A stretch of 64,000 nucleotides of DNA from Azospirillaceae bacterium (GTDB taxonomy: Bacteria > Pseudomonadota > Alphaproteobacteria > Azospirillales > Azospirillaceae). Below are positions 9,279-17,507 of this stretch, in pieces (position 1 is the first letter of the stretch; each line of letters begins with the position of its first letter). The notes beneath the pieces were generated by a model. It was not told the origin of the DNA, made no database searches, and was given only the letters and a program-made list of their open reading frames with translations. A program made the translations under genes and the position numbers. The stretch is taken from NCBI GenBank assembly GCA_035645145.1, contig DASQNC010000044.1, forward strand, positions 1 to 64,000, in the 5' to 3' direction.

Positions 9279-9351
9279 GTGGGCGCGACAGGGATTGAAC
9301 CTGTGACCCCCACGATGTCAACGTGGTGCTCTCCCGCTGAGCTACGCGCCC
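9277..9351 (-). tRNA. tRNA-Val(GAC)
   Basis: 75 nt. The acceptor stem GGGCGCG pairs with CGCGCCC, the D stem is GCTC/GAGC, the anticodon stem is CCACG/CGTGG around loop TTGACAT (anticodon GAC), and the T stem is ACAGG/CCTGT around TTCAATC. The CCA end is encoded. Confidence 0.97.
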
Positions 9352-9437
9352 GCCGGTGGGGGACCCAGCATGTAGCATCCGGCCGACCGCCACGCAACCC
9401 TTCTTTTCAATACCCCGTTCTTTCGTGGCGGACCGCA

Positions 9438-9797
9438 TCAGGCCGCCAGGATGCGCTCCACCTCCGACGCAAGCTGGCGCAGGTGCACAGGCCGGGCCAG
9501 GGTGCGGAAATGTCCGGATGGGGTGGCGGACTGCGACATTGCGACGGCGGCGAATCCGGCGATCAGGACCACCGGCAGACCGGGGCGGTTGCGCACGGCA
9601 CGGCGGGCCAGCTCGACCCCGTCCAGGCCCGGCATGACCACATCGGTCACCAGGATGTCGTAGGGTTGGCCGGAGATGGCGGCGAGAGCCGTGTGTCCAT
9701 CGCCCACGGCGTCCACCTCGTGTCCGGCGCTTTGCAGCCGCCCGGCCAATACGCGCCGCAGCCCACCATCGTCCTCGGCCAACAAGATTCGGGCCAT
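9438..9797 (-). CDS. cpdR: CpdR-like single-domain response regulator
   Basis: 119 aa, a stand-alone receiver domain. CpdR controls ClpXP-dependent proteolysis of cell-cycle proteins in Caulobacter and relatives. The start MARILLAEDD, the phosphorylation site D52 (VTDVVMP) and the AGFAAVAM segment match CpdR closely, and the neighbouring N-formylglutamate amidohydrolase gene is a common partner of cpdR. The ATG has a GGGAGG site. Oddly, two conserved switch positions differ: Ala80 sits where receivers have Thr/Ser, and Arg102 replaces the conserved Lys before the usual Pro. Phosphorylation-dependent signalling may therefore be altered. Confidence 0.8.
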   Translation of the reverse strand: MARILLAEDDGGLRRVLAGRLQSAGHEVDAVGDGHTALAAISGQPYDILVTDVVMPGLDGVELARRAVRNRPGLPVVLIAGFAAVAMSQSATPSGHFRTLARPVHLRQLASEVERILAA

Positions 9798-9980
9798 CGA
9801 CGCCTCCCGCGATCCGAAGCGGGATGATTCGGCGCGCCATGCGCGGGCGGAAGCCGGGCAGACGGCGCTCGTCCGCAAGGTGCGACACCGATCGCCACCG
9901 GGAATCGCCACCTGGGCGTCTGGACGTATAAGGCCTAACCTGCCTTTATGCGCGTTCCCTTCGGGGACACACGAAGGAAC

Positions 9981-10898
9981 ATGAGCTCTCGCGCACCCTC
10001 CGCCCGGCCCGACCAGGACAGCTCCGACCCCAATGGGCTTGATGCGCCGTTCGAGGTGCTGGCACCGGGCGAGCAGGTGCTTCCGGTCGTACTTGCCTCG
10101 CCCCACAGCGGATGCCGTTACCCGCAGGCATTCCTGGACAGTGCGCGCCTGTCCGGACTGGCCCTGCGCAAGTCCGAGGACACCTTCGTCGACGAGGTCT
10201 TCGCGCAGGCCCGCACGCTGGGCGTTCCGATGATCCGGGCCCTGTTCCCGCGCGCCTTCCTGGATTTGAACCGCGAGCCCTTCGAACTCGACCCCGAGAT
10301 GTTCGAGGACGCCCTGCCCGCCTACGCCAATACCCGCAGCCCCCGGGTCCAGGCCGGGCTCGGCACCATCGCGCGGGTGGTCGCCACAGGCGAGGAAATC
10401 TACAGCCGCAAGCTGCGCTTCGACGAGGTGCTGGACCGGGTGAATCGCTATTACCACCCCTACCACGCCGCCCTGAAGGATCTGGTCGAGCGGACGCGCC
10501 GGCGATTCGGCTGGTGCGTGCTGCTGGACTGCCACTCCATGCCGTCGGCTGGCGCGATGTCGGAGGGGAACGGGCGACCGCAGATGTTCGATCTGGTGCT
10601 GGGCGACTGCTTTGGCAGCGCTTGCGCACGGGCCGTCACCGATACCGCCGAGGAGGTGGCAGCCGGCTTCGGCTACACTGTCGCCCGCAACAGCCCCTAC
10701 GCCGGTGGCCACACCACCCGCCACTATGGCCGGCCACGCCTGGGCGCCCACGCATTGCAGATCGAAATCAACCGGTCGCTGTACATGGACGAGGCGCGGT
10801 TCACGCGCAAACCCCACCTGTCGACGCTGGCGGACCACATGACGGCACTGGTGGAGGCGATCGGCAGGCTGGAGTTGAAGGGGGCGTGGCGGCCGTGA
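9981..10898 (+). CDS. N-formylglutamate amidohydrolase family protein
   Basis: 305 aa from the ATG at 9981, preceded by GAAGGA; an earlier in-frame start at 9948 lacks such a site. The family hydrolyses N-formyl-L-glutamate, the last step of one histidine-degradation route, but many alphaproteobacterial members stand apart from hut genes as here. Visible family motifs are SPHSGCRYP near the N-terminus, DLNREPFELD, the metal-site segment LLDCHSMPS and the C-terminal ALQIEINRSLYMDE. It is divergent from cpdR and overlaps the next gene (GTGA), so the two are co-translated. The true substrate is uncertain. Confidence 0.85.
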   Translation: MSSRAPSARPDQDSSDPNGLDAPFEVLAPGEQVLPVVLASPHSGCRYPQAFLDSARLSGLALRKSEDTFVDEVFAQARTLGVPMIRALFPRAFLDLNREPFELDPEMFEDALPAYANTRSPRVQAGLGTIARVVATGEEIYSRKLRFDEVLDRVNRYYHPYHAALKDLVERTRRRFGWCVLLDCHSMPSAGAMSEGNGRPQMFDLVLGDCFGSACARAVTDTAEEVAAGFGYTVARNSPYAGGHTTRHYGRPRLGAHALQIEINRSLYMDEARFTRKPHLSTLADHMTALVEAIGRLELKGAWRP

Positions 10899-11497
10899 GC
10901 CCCGGACCTGACAGGCCGGGCAGCCGTATCGTCCTTCGGCCCGCGACCACGGCCGACCTGCCGGACATCCAGGCCATCTACGCCCATCATGTCCGCCACG
11001 GCCTCGCCAGCTTCGAGGAGGTGCCGCCCGATCTTGCGGAGATCACCAGACGCTGGCTGGACCTGGCCGGACGCGGCCTCCCCTATCTGGTCGCGGTCGA
11101 GGCGGGCGAACCGGTCCCGGAACCGATTCTCGGCTATGCGTACGCGAGCCTGTACCGCCCCCGGTCCGCCTACCGGTTCACCTGCGAGGACTCGGTGTAC
11201 ATCCGCCCGGGATCGGAGGGCCGCGGCATCGGCCGCATGCTTCTGGCGGCGCTCGTGGACCACTGCACCGCCCGCGGCTTCCGGCAGATGGTCGCGGTCA
11301 TCGGGGACAGCGCCAACGCCGCATCCATCGGGCTCCACCGCGCGCTCGGCTTCGAGTCGGCCGGCGTGCTCCGGGCGGTCGGCTTCAAGCACGGGCGTTG
11401 GGTGGATACGGTGTTGATGCAGCGCGCACTCGGCCCCGGCACGGAGCATTCGCCCGGTTTCGGCGCCCCGGGCCCGCTGGATACCCCCGGAAGCTGA
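10895..11497 (+). CDS. GNAT acetyltransferase, phosphinothricin-acetyltransferase type
   Basis: 200 aa. The GTG start overlaps the stop of the upstream gene (GTGA), with GAAGGGGG upstream. The GNAT acetyl-CoA site is visible as GSEGRGIGRMLLAAL, followed by IGDSANAASIGLHRALGF, which is characteristic of Pat/Bar-like N-acetyltransferases that acetylate amino-acid analogues such as methionine sulfoximine and phosphinothricin. The N-terminal RPATTADLPDIQAIY and SFEEVPP also fit. The physiological substrate is unknown. Residues after about 185 are a low-complexity tail. Confidence 0.85.
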   Translation: MSPGPDRPGSRIVLRPATTADLPDIQAIYAHHVRHGLASFEEVPPDLAEITRRWLDLAGRGLPYLVAVEAGEPVPEPILGYAYASLYRPRSAYRFTCEDSVYIRPGSEGRGIGRMLLAALVDHCTARGFRQMVAVIGDSANAASIGLHRALGFESAGVLRAVGFKHGRWVDTVLMQRALGPGTEHSPGFGAPGPLDTPGS

Positions 11498-11540
11498 CCG
11501 GCACCGCCGGTCGAGCGTCATCACCGCGGGTTGGCGCACG

Positions 11541-11634
11541 AAAAAAATGGGCCGTGGTGATCCACGGCCCAAGTTTAGGGAGGAAACGCCCAAGAAGTGC
11601 GTTACGGATGGCCGCAACCGCAGCCATACCGCAC
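11541..11634 (-). ncRNA. Probable trans-acting small RNA with exposed anti-Shine-Dalgarno stretch
   Basis: Read on the minus strand, about 94 nt: a 5' stem-loop (arms near 11597-11600 and 11631-11634, with inner arms ATGGC and GCCAT), an unpaired stretch holding TTTCCTCCCT, then a perfect 9-bp terminator stem (GGGCCGTGG / CCACGGCCC, 11549-11570) followed by seven Ts. A well-spaced promoter lies just upstream. The layout resembles alphaproteobacterial sRNAs that expose CCUCC motifs to block ribosome-binding sites, such as the alpha-r14 group; that family assignment is a guess. The reading frame through it runs straight across the terminator, so it is unlikely to be protein-coding. Confidence 0.65.
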
Positions 11635-11639
11635 TGCAC

Positions 11640-11668
11640 AATATGATGCAGGTGCGAACGATTTTCAA
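11640..11668 (-). promoter_or_regulatory. Sigma-70-type promoter for the small RNA
   Basis: On the minus strand the -35 box TTGAAA (11663-11668) and -10 box CATATT (11640-11645) are separated by exactly 17 bases. The predicted start is around 11633, at the base of the first hairpin. Confidence 0.55.
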
Positions 11669-12009
11669 GCCGCTTGACGCGGCCGCGAACGAGTTTCGAA
11701 TTGCCCGCTGGCTCGCCGCCCTTTGAAATCAGCGGCAAAGCGTTGATTCCGCCTACGGAGCCGGCCCCGGGCGTGGCCTGGCAATGCTGCATTGCAGCGC
11801 CCCCCCCCCTTGTCCGCCAGGCCGACCACCTCAGGCTCCGTGCCTGACGCCCCATTGCAGGCTCACGCCGGGGCACCACGCACCTTAAGGCCAAAATCGC
11901 CGGGCCGAGAACGCCAAGCCCGGCCGAGTTGTTACATCGGCCAGAATCAAGACCGGCGCTTCGTCGGCAGGCTGCGGGAATTGGCCCGTTCATCGAGGGA
12001 GGTTGCGGC
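11669..12009. other. Intergenic region upstream of otsA with a C10 tract
   Basis: No gene is visible on either strand. It must carry the otsA promoter. A run of ten Cs occupies 11800-11809. A GGGAGG ribosome-binding site for otsA is at the downstream end. Confidence 0.5.
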
Positions 12010-13404
12010 ATGAGCCGCTTGGTCGTGGTGTCCAACCGTGTGGCACTGGTCGACGAAGGCAAGCAGGCGGCCGGTGGGCTCGCCGTCGCAATGGCCGAGG
12101 CTTTGCGGCAATCCGGCGGCATCTGGTTCGGCTGGAGTGGCCATGTCGTCGCCGAACCCACAACCGAGCCGACACTGTCGCACCAGGGTCGCCTGACCTA
12201 TGCGACCGTGGACCTGAACCAGCGCGACTTCGAGGAATACTACAACGGTTATGCCAACTCGACCCTCTGGCCCTTGTTCCACTACCGGCTGGGCCTGACC
12301 AGCTACAGCCGGCGCAACTACGAAGGCTATCAGCGGGTCAACGCCCACTTCGCCGACTGCCTGACGAAAATGTTGCAGCCCGATGATTGGATCTGGGTGC
12401 AGGACTACCACCTGATCCCGCTGGGCGAGGAGTTGCGCAAGCGCGGGTGCCGGCAGCGCATGGGCTTCTTCCTCCACACTCCATTCCCCGCGCCGGAACT
12501 GCTGGTGGTCCTCCCCAACCACGAGGACCTCGTGCGCAGCCTGTGCGCGTACAACGTGGTGGGATTCCAGACCAACCACGATGTGCGGGCACTGGCCAAC
12601 TACATCCGCTACGAGGCCGGCGGCAGGGTCGAGGAGCTGCCGGACGGAGGTGTGCGGATCTCGGCCTTCGGATGCAGTGTCCTGGCCCGGGCGTTCCCGA
12701 TTTCCACCGACACCGAGACGCTGCGTGTTCTGGCCGAAGCCAATGCCCACACCCGTACGACCGAACGGCTGCGCCAAAGTCTGGTCGGCCGAAGGCTCAT
12801 CATCGGCGTGGACCGGCTGGACTACTCCAAGGGCCTGCCGCAGCGCTTCGAAGCGTTCGGGACGCTGTTGGAGAACCACCCGCAATACCGTGGCCAGGTC
12901 TCGTTCCTGCAGATCGCTCCGCCAAGCCGCTCGGACGTGCCGGAATACCAGGCCATCCGCCGCGACCTCGAGGCGCTGGCAGGACATATCAACGGCCGAT
13001 TCGCCGAGTTCGACTGGGTTCCCATCCGCTACCTCAACTCCGCCTTCGGGCGGAAGACGCTGGCGGGCTTCTTCCGGGCGGCCCATGTGGGCCTGATCAC
13101 GCCGCTGCGCGACGGCATGAACCTTGTGGCCAAGGAGTACGTGGCCTGCCAGGATCCGGGCGATCCGGGTGTGCTGGTGCTCTCCCGGTTCGCCGGGGCG
13201 GCGGAGGAGTTGGACGCGGCCTTGATCGTCAACCCGTTCGATGTGGAAGGCGTGGCCGACGCGCTGGAGCGCGCCCTGTCCATGCCGTTGGAGGAGCGGC
13301 AGAAACGCCACGCCGCCATGATGAGGGTCTTGAGCAGGAACGACATCACCGCTTGGCGCAAAACCTTCATCGAGGTGCTGGCCGACAGCCGCGTGGCAGC
13401 CTGA
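12010..13404 (+). CDS. otsA: Alpha,alpha-trehalose-phosphate synthase (UDP-forming)
   Basis: 464 aa. OtsA transfers glucose from UDP-glucose to glucose-6-phosphate to give trehalose-6-phosphate, an osmo- and stress-protectant precursor. The family (GT20) motifs are all present: SNRVA and AAGGLAVAM at the N-terminus, [47 protein letters not shown], and [14 protein letters not shown] near the C-terminus. The start has GGGAGG nine bases upstream. glk follows three bases after the stop and would supply glucose-6-phosphate. The phosphatase gene otsB is not next to it and was not found in the window. Confidence 0.95.
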   Translation: MSRLVVVSNRVALVDEGKQAAGGLAVAMAEALRQSGGIWFGWSGHVVAEPTTEPTLSHQGRLTYATVDLNQRDFEEYYNGYANSTLWPLFHYRLGLTSYSRRNYEGYQRVNAHFADCLTKMLQPDDWIWVQDYHLIPLGEELRKRGCRQRMGFFLHTPFPAPELLVVLPNHEDLVRSLCAYNVVGFQTNHDVRALANYIRYEAGGRVEELPDGGVRISAFGCSVLARAFPISTDTETLRVLAEANAHTRTTERLRQSLVGRRLIIGVDRLDYSKGLPQRFEAFGTLLENHPQYRGQVSFLQIAPPSRSDVPEYQAIRRDLEALAGHINGRFAEFDWVPIRYLNSAFGRKTLAGFFRAAHVGLITPLRDGMNLVAKEYVACQDPGDPGVLVLSRFAGAAEELDAALIVNPFDVEGVADALERALSMPLEERQKRHAAMMRVLSRNDITAWRKTFIEVLADSRVAA

Positions 13405-13407
13405 AAG

Positions 13408-14385
13408 ATGGGACCCGGGACCGATACTCCGCTGGCACTCGCCGCCGACATCGGCGGCACCAACGCCCGCTTCGCCCTGCTCGACGTGGATGGCACCGCG
13501 CATGCCACGCGGATCCTGAAATGCGCCGACCACCCGACCATGGAGGCGGCGGTCGAAGCCTATCTCGATGCCGCCGCACCGCGCCGGCGACCGCGCAGTG
13601 CCGCCATTGCCGTGGCCGGTCCGGTCACCGGCGACCGTTTCAGCATGACCAACCACCGGTGGTCCTTCTCCCGCGCCGAAGCCGAACGGCGGCTGGGACT
13701 GGAACGGCTCGTCCTCGTCAACGACTTCACGGCCGTCGCACTCGGCATGCCCCACCTCAAACCCGGCGACCGGCGGCCGGTGGGAAGCGGCGAACCGGTG
13801 CCGGGCCAGGTGATCGGGGTGATCGGGCCGGGTAGCGGGCTGGGGGTGTCCGGGCTGGTGCCGACGGGGAACGGGTGGGTGGCGCTGGCGACCGAGGGGG
13901 GACATGTCACGGTGCCGCCGGTCACCGAGCGCGAAGCGGCGGTGCTGGCCCACCTGCATGCGCGCTTCCAGCATGTCTCCGCCGAGCGGGTGATCTCGGG
14001 CATGGGCCTGACGAACCTCTACGAGGCCCTGTGCCGGGTCGACGGCAAGGATCCCGCGCAGTTGGAGCCGGCCGAAATCACCGCCGCCGGCATCGCGGGC
14101 AAGGACCCGCACTGCACCGAGGCGGTCGACATGATGTGCGCGCTGCTCGGCACGGTGGCCGGCAACCTGGCCCTGACGCTGGGAGCCCGGGGCGGCATCT
14201 ACATCGCGGGCGGCATCGTCCCCAGGCTTGGGGAATATTTCGACCGCTCGGCCTTCCGGGAGCGGTTCATGGCCAAGGGCCGCATGCGTACGTATCTGGA
14301 GCCGGTGCCGACATATGTGGTCACCCACCCGCTGCCGGCCTTTCTGGGTCTTGCCGCGGTGCTGGCGCAGACACGGGCGGACTGA
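13408..14385 (+). CDS. glk: Glucokinase
   Basis: 325 aa, E. coli Glk type. It phosphorylates glucose to glucose-6-phosphate with ATP. Family motifs in order: [14 protein letters not shown] (ATP phosphate loop), AVAGPVTGD, the catalytic [26 protein letters not shown], and [10 protein letters not shown]. It starts three bases after otsA, so the pair is clearly one operon. This links glucose phosphorylation with trehalose synthesis. Confidence 0.95.
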   Translation: MGPGTDTPLALAADIGGTNARFALLDVDGTAHATRILKCADHPTMEAAVEAYLDAAAPRRRPRSAAIAVAGPVTGDRFSMTNHRWSFSRAEAERRLGLERLVLVNDFTAVALGMPHLKPGDRRPVGSGEPVPGQVIGVIGPGSGLGVSGLVPTGNGWVALATEGGHVTVPPVTEREAAVLAHLHARFQHVSAERVISGMGLTNLYEALCRVDGKDPAQLEPAEITAAGIAGKDPHCTEAVDMMCALLGTVAGNLALTLGARGGIYIAGGIVPRLGEYFDRSAFRERFMAKGRMRTYLEPVPTYVVTHPLPAFLGLAAVLAQTRAD

Positions 14386-14426
14386 AGGCCATTGGCGAGG
14401 GCGGAAGGCGGCCTTAATGTCCGGGC

Positions 14427-15635
14427 ATGAGCACGCCCGCATCCGCCGCACCGACCCTGTCCGCCATCGACATCGTCAAGGTCCGGAGCGATACGCCCGG
14501 CGTGGACCATGTCGCGCACTTCAACAATGCGGGCGCATCGCTCCCCCCGCGCACGGTCGTCGATGCCGTGACCGGGCACCTGGAACTGGAAAGCCGCATT
14601 GGCGGCTACGAGGCGGCGGAATTGGCCGCCCGCCGGATCGAACACACATACGACGCCGTGGCCGCCCTGGTGAACGGCCACCGGGACGAGATCGCGCTGG
14701 TGGAGAACGCGACCGTCGCGTGGCGTTCGGTCTTCTACGGCCTGCCGTTGGGGCCGGGCGACCGCATCCTGACCTCGGTCGCCGAATACTCGTCCAACTA
14801 CATCGCCTTCCTGCAAATGGCCCGTCGGACGGGTGCGGTGGTCGAAGCCGTGCCCAACGACGCGTATGGCCAATTGGACGTGGCGGCGCTGGAACGGATG
14901 ATCGACGGCCGGGTCAAGCTGGTGGCGGTCACCCACATCCCCACCAACGGCGGATTGGTCAACCCGGCCGCGGCCATCGGCCGGGTCACCCGTGCCGCAG
15001 GCGTGCCCTATCTGCTGGACGCATGCCAGACGGCCGGGCAATTGCCCATCGACGTGGATGCGATCGGCTGCGATGCGCTGTCGGCGACCGGCCGCAAATT
15101 CCTGCGCGGCCCACGGGGCACCGGGTTCCTGTGGATCGCCAAAGCCTTCATGGAGCGGATCGAACCGCCCATGCTGGACAACACGGCGGCCCACCTGACA
15201 GGGCCGGACAACTACGAAATGCGCGCCGACGCACGCCGGTACGAGAACTTCGAGTCCAGCATCGCCGCCCGGATCGGTCTGGGGGTGGCCATCGACTATG
15301 CGCTTGGCCTGGGCATGGGCAGCATCTGGGCCCGCGTCCAATCCCTGGCGGACCATCTGCGTGCCCGCTTGGCCGATGTGCCGGGTGTCGCGGTGCGGGA
15401 CCTCGGCCAGACCAAATGCGGGATCGTGACCTTCACCGTCGACGGCCACGCCCCGGAAGCCGTGCGCAAGCACCTCGGGAAACAGGGCATCAACGTTTCG
15501 GTGACCAGTCGCGCCGGCACGCCCCTGGATATGGATGCCCGCGGCTTGGACGAACTCGTCCGCGCCTCGGTGCACTATTACAACACCGAGGACGAAATCG
15601 AACGGCTGGTGCGGGTGCTCGGCACGTTGGAATAA
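14427..15635 (+). CDS. Class V aminotransferase (cysteine-desulfurase-like fold)
   Basis: 402 aa PLP-dependent enzyme. HFNNAGASLPP near residue 34 is a typical class V start, and the cofactor lysine lies in SATGRKFLRGPRGTGFLW at about residue 225. Further segments include VTHIPTNGGLVNP and YLLDACQTAGQLP, the latter with the PLP-binding Asp. No catalytic Cys loop of a true NifS/IscS desulfurase is evident, so an aminotransferase or lyase acting on a small amino compound is more likely. It starts 41 bases after glk and may be read through from otsA-glk; the substrate is unknown. Confidence 0.8.
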   Translation: MSTPASAAPTLSAIDIVKVRSDTPGVDHVAHFNNAGASLPPRTVVDAVTGHLELESRIGGYEAAELAARRIEHTYDAVAALVNGHRDEIALVENATVAWRSVFYGLPLGPGDRILTSVAEYSSNYIAFLQMARRTGAVVEAVPNDAYGQLDVAALERMIDGRVKLVAVTHIPTNGGLVNPAAAIGRVTRAAGVPYLLDACQTAGQLPIDVDAIGCDALSATGRKFLRGPRGTGFLWIAKAFMERIEPPMLDNTAAHLTGPDNYEMRADARRYENFESSIAARIGLGVAIDYALGLGMGSIWARVQSLADHLRARLADVPGVAVRDLGQTKCGIVTFTVDGHAPEAVRKHLGKQGINVSVTSRAGTPLDMDARGLDELVRASVHYYNTEDEIERLVRVLGTLE

Positions 15636-15699
15636 GCCGGAACCGGGAAAGCCGTCGGGCGCACACGGCCCCGGTCCCAAATGAAATGAGCCGCAAATG

Positions 15700-15726
15700 G
15701 AAAGGCCGCCCAAAGGGCGGCCTTTC
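15700..15726. terminator. Bidirectional terminator between convergent genes
   Basis: A perfect 12-bp stem (gaaaggccgccc / gggcggcctttc) with loop aaa lies between the aminotransferase and flagellin gene ends. The T-rich end of the stem serves either direction. Confidence 0.75.
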
Positions 15727-15752
15727 GCCTTCCCGTGCGTACCCGCCCGGGA

Positions 15753-16589
15753 TCAGCGGTTCAGGAACATACCGATGACGGACTCGCGGCTGCGGTTCGT
15801 GATCCCCAGCGAGATCGCGCTCAATTGCTGCCGGACCTGGTCCTTGGCGAGATTCACGGACTCGCGCGCCAGATCCGCGTCGCGGATTGCGCCGACGCCC
15901 TGCTGGGTGGCGGCCTGCTGAGCCATGTTGAACTTGATCTGGTTCTCAATCCGCCGGGCATCCCCGCCAAACGCGTTCAACGCGCTGCCCATCCGGTCCG
16001 CGAATTGGCTGAAGGCGCTGTTCGACTTCAGGGCCGCCGCCGCATCCTGGGCCGAAACCGTGCCGCCGCTGCCGAAGGCCGCCGAGATGTCCGTGGGCCG
16101 GATGTTCTGGCTCGACAGCGCCACCTGGCCGCCATCGGCATTGGCAACCGCCGACGGGTTGCTGTTGCCGGTGATCAGATTGGTGCCGTTGAAGGTCGCG
16201 TTGTTGGCAAAGTTCGCCACCTCGCCCTGCAAGCGCTGCAGGTCGGCGGAATAGTGCGCGCGCTGCTCGGTCGAGAGGCTCTGATCGGCGAGCTTGGTCA
16301 TCACCTCGCGGGCCTGGATCATGGTGTCCGACATTGCCCCGGCGGCTGCCATGGCGACACCGTTGGCACCTTGCGCCATGCCGAGCTGCTGGTTGACGGC
16401 GCCAAGGGCGGCGATTTGGGAGTCGAGCCCCGCGGCAACCGCGAACGCAGCACCGTCCACCGCCGGGCTGTAAATGCGCGACCCGGTGCTGATCCGGTTC
16501 TGCGTCTCGAACAGCGACCGGTTGGACCTGTTCAGGGACTGGAGGCCCTGCATGGCGCCCGGATCGGTGTGGATGCTATTGATGGCCAC
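15753..16589 (-). CDS. Flagellin
   Basis: 278 aa, small for a flagellin. The start is the GTG at 16589 with GGGAGAGG upstream, giving the usual opening INSIHTDPGAMQGLQSLNRS. The conserved N-terminal D0/D1 helices (NRISTGSRI, VDGAAFAVA, NQQLGMAQ) and C-terminal helices (RIENQIKFNMAQQAATQQGVG, ending with a hydrophobic tail) bracket a very short variable middle (about residues 140-200), so the outer D2/D3 domains are missing. This is the filament subunit exported by the flagellar type III system. No other flagellar genes lie nearby, so it is one of possibly several unlinked flagellin copies. The 5' region is AT-rich compared with the rest. Confidence 0.93.
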   Translation of the reverse strand: MAINSIHTDPGAMQGLQSLNRSNRSLFETQNRISTGSRIYSPAVDGAAFAVAAGLDSQIAALGAVNQQLGMAQGANGVAMAAAGAMSDTMIQAREVMTKLADQSLSTEQRAHYSADLQRLQGEVANFANNATFNGTNLITGNSNPSAVANADGGQVALSSQNIRPTDISAAFGSGGTVSAQDAAAALKSNSAFSQFADRMGSALNAFGGDARRIENQIKFNMAQQAATQQGVGAIRDADLARESVNLAKDQVRQQLSAISLGITNRSRESVIGMFLNR

Positions 16590-16776
16590 GGGGCCTCTCC
16601 CGGTACGGGTGATATTCGAATAGGAACCTACCACCAGTTGGAGGACCAGGGAAGAGCAGTAATTTTTGGACGCCCCCAAATGCGGCACAACCGAAGAGGA
16701 AAACAATCTCATTTATATAAAATTGTGCCAATAGGATTGGACCGCATAGCCCGTACAGGAGCGCAGACAGGCGGAC

Positions 16777-17400
16777 ATGGACTACGGATCAATCGACCTT
16801 CCCTTCGTAGACTACGATACCCCCACCGCCCCGGCCGGACCGCGTCTGGCTTTGGTTGGCGAGGCGCCGGGCGCCGACGAGGCACGGTTGGGCCGGCCGT
16901 TCGTCGGACGGGCCGGGCAATTGCTGGACGAGGCGCTGAAGGCGGCAGGTATCGACCGGACGGCCTGTTTCGTCGGCAATGCGTTCCGGTACCGGCCCCC
17001 GGACAACAAGGTAACCCATTTCTTTGCATCGCGCGGGCGGGCGAAGAAGGAGGGATTGGCCATCGATGAGGACTGGGGGCCTTTCAATTCCCAGTACGTC
17101 CTGGCCGCCTTTGCGCCGGAATTGACCCATCTGCGCGATACCCTGGCCGCCATCCGGCCCGGCGCGGTGGTCGCCCTGGGCGGCACGCCGATGTGGGCGT
17201 TGACGGGCCTTTCGGGAATCATGAAGGAGCGCGGCAGGGTTCAGGAAAACCGGCTGGTGCCCGGTGTACCGGTTGTCTCCACCTACCACCCCAGCTTCGT
17301 CCTGCGCGGGAACCGGGTGGACTTTCCCACCTTGGTGGCCGACCTCCGCCTGGCGGCGGAACTGGCGGCGAAGGCGGACACGGCGTCCCCGCCCGCCTGA
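16777..17400 (+). CDS. Uracil-DNA glycosylase family protein lacking iron-sulfur cysteines
   Basis: 207 aa with the fold motifs of family 4/5 uracil-DNA glycosylases: LVGEAPGADEARLGRPFVGRAG near residue 26 and STYHPSFVLR near the C-terminus. These enzymes excise uracil from DNA. Family 4 members bind a 4Fe-4S cluster with four Cys; here the usual KCRPP is replaced by RYRPP, and the only Cys visible is in TACFVGN. The cluster is therefore probably absent. It does not show the KRRIH loop of UdgX. A 25-residue insertion (about residues 80-105) follows. Divergent from the flagellin gene. Confidence 0.8.
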   Translation: MDYGSIDLPFVDYDTPTAPAGPRLALVGEAPGADEARLGRPFVGRAGQLLDEALKAAGIDRTACFVGNAFRYRPPDNKVTHFFASRGRAKKEGLAIDEDWGPFNSQYVLAAFAPELTHLRDTLAAIRPGAVVALGGTPMWALTGLSGIMKERGRVQENRLVPGVPVVSTYHPSFVLRGNRVDFPTLVADLRLAAELAAKADTASPPA

Positions 17401-17507
17401 TCGGCGCCCCTCCGTCGTCCGTCGCGTTGCCGCCGCCGGTTCGACCGTCTAGGCTTCCCCCAAAGGCCGGCCACAAGGCCGCATCCAATGAGAAGGGGGA
17501 GGACAAC

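Noticed and set aside
11541-11634. Small leader peptide in the sRNA region (reads MAAVAAIRNALLG)
   Set aside because: The frame continues through the terminator and far beyond without a stop at a sensible place, and no ribosome-binding site is seen.
16733-16750. TTGGCAC on the minus strand upstream of flagellin as a sigma-54 promoter
   Set aside because: The -24 element fits but the -12 element expected five bases later is TATAT rather than TTGCA, so the match is not convincing.
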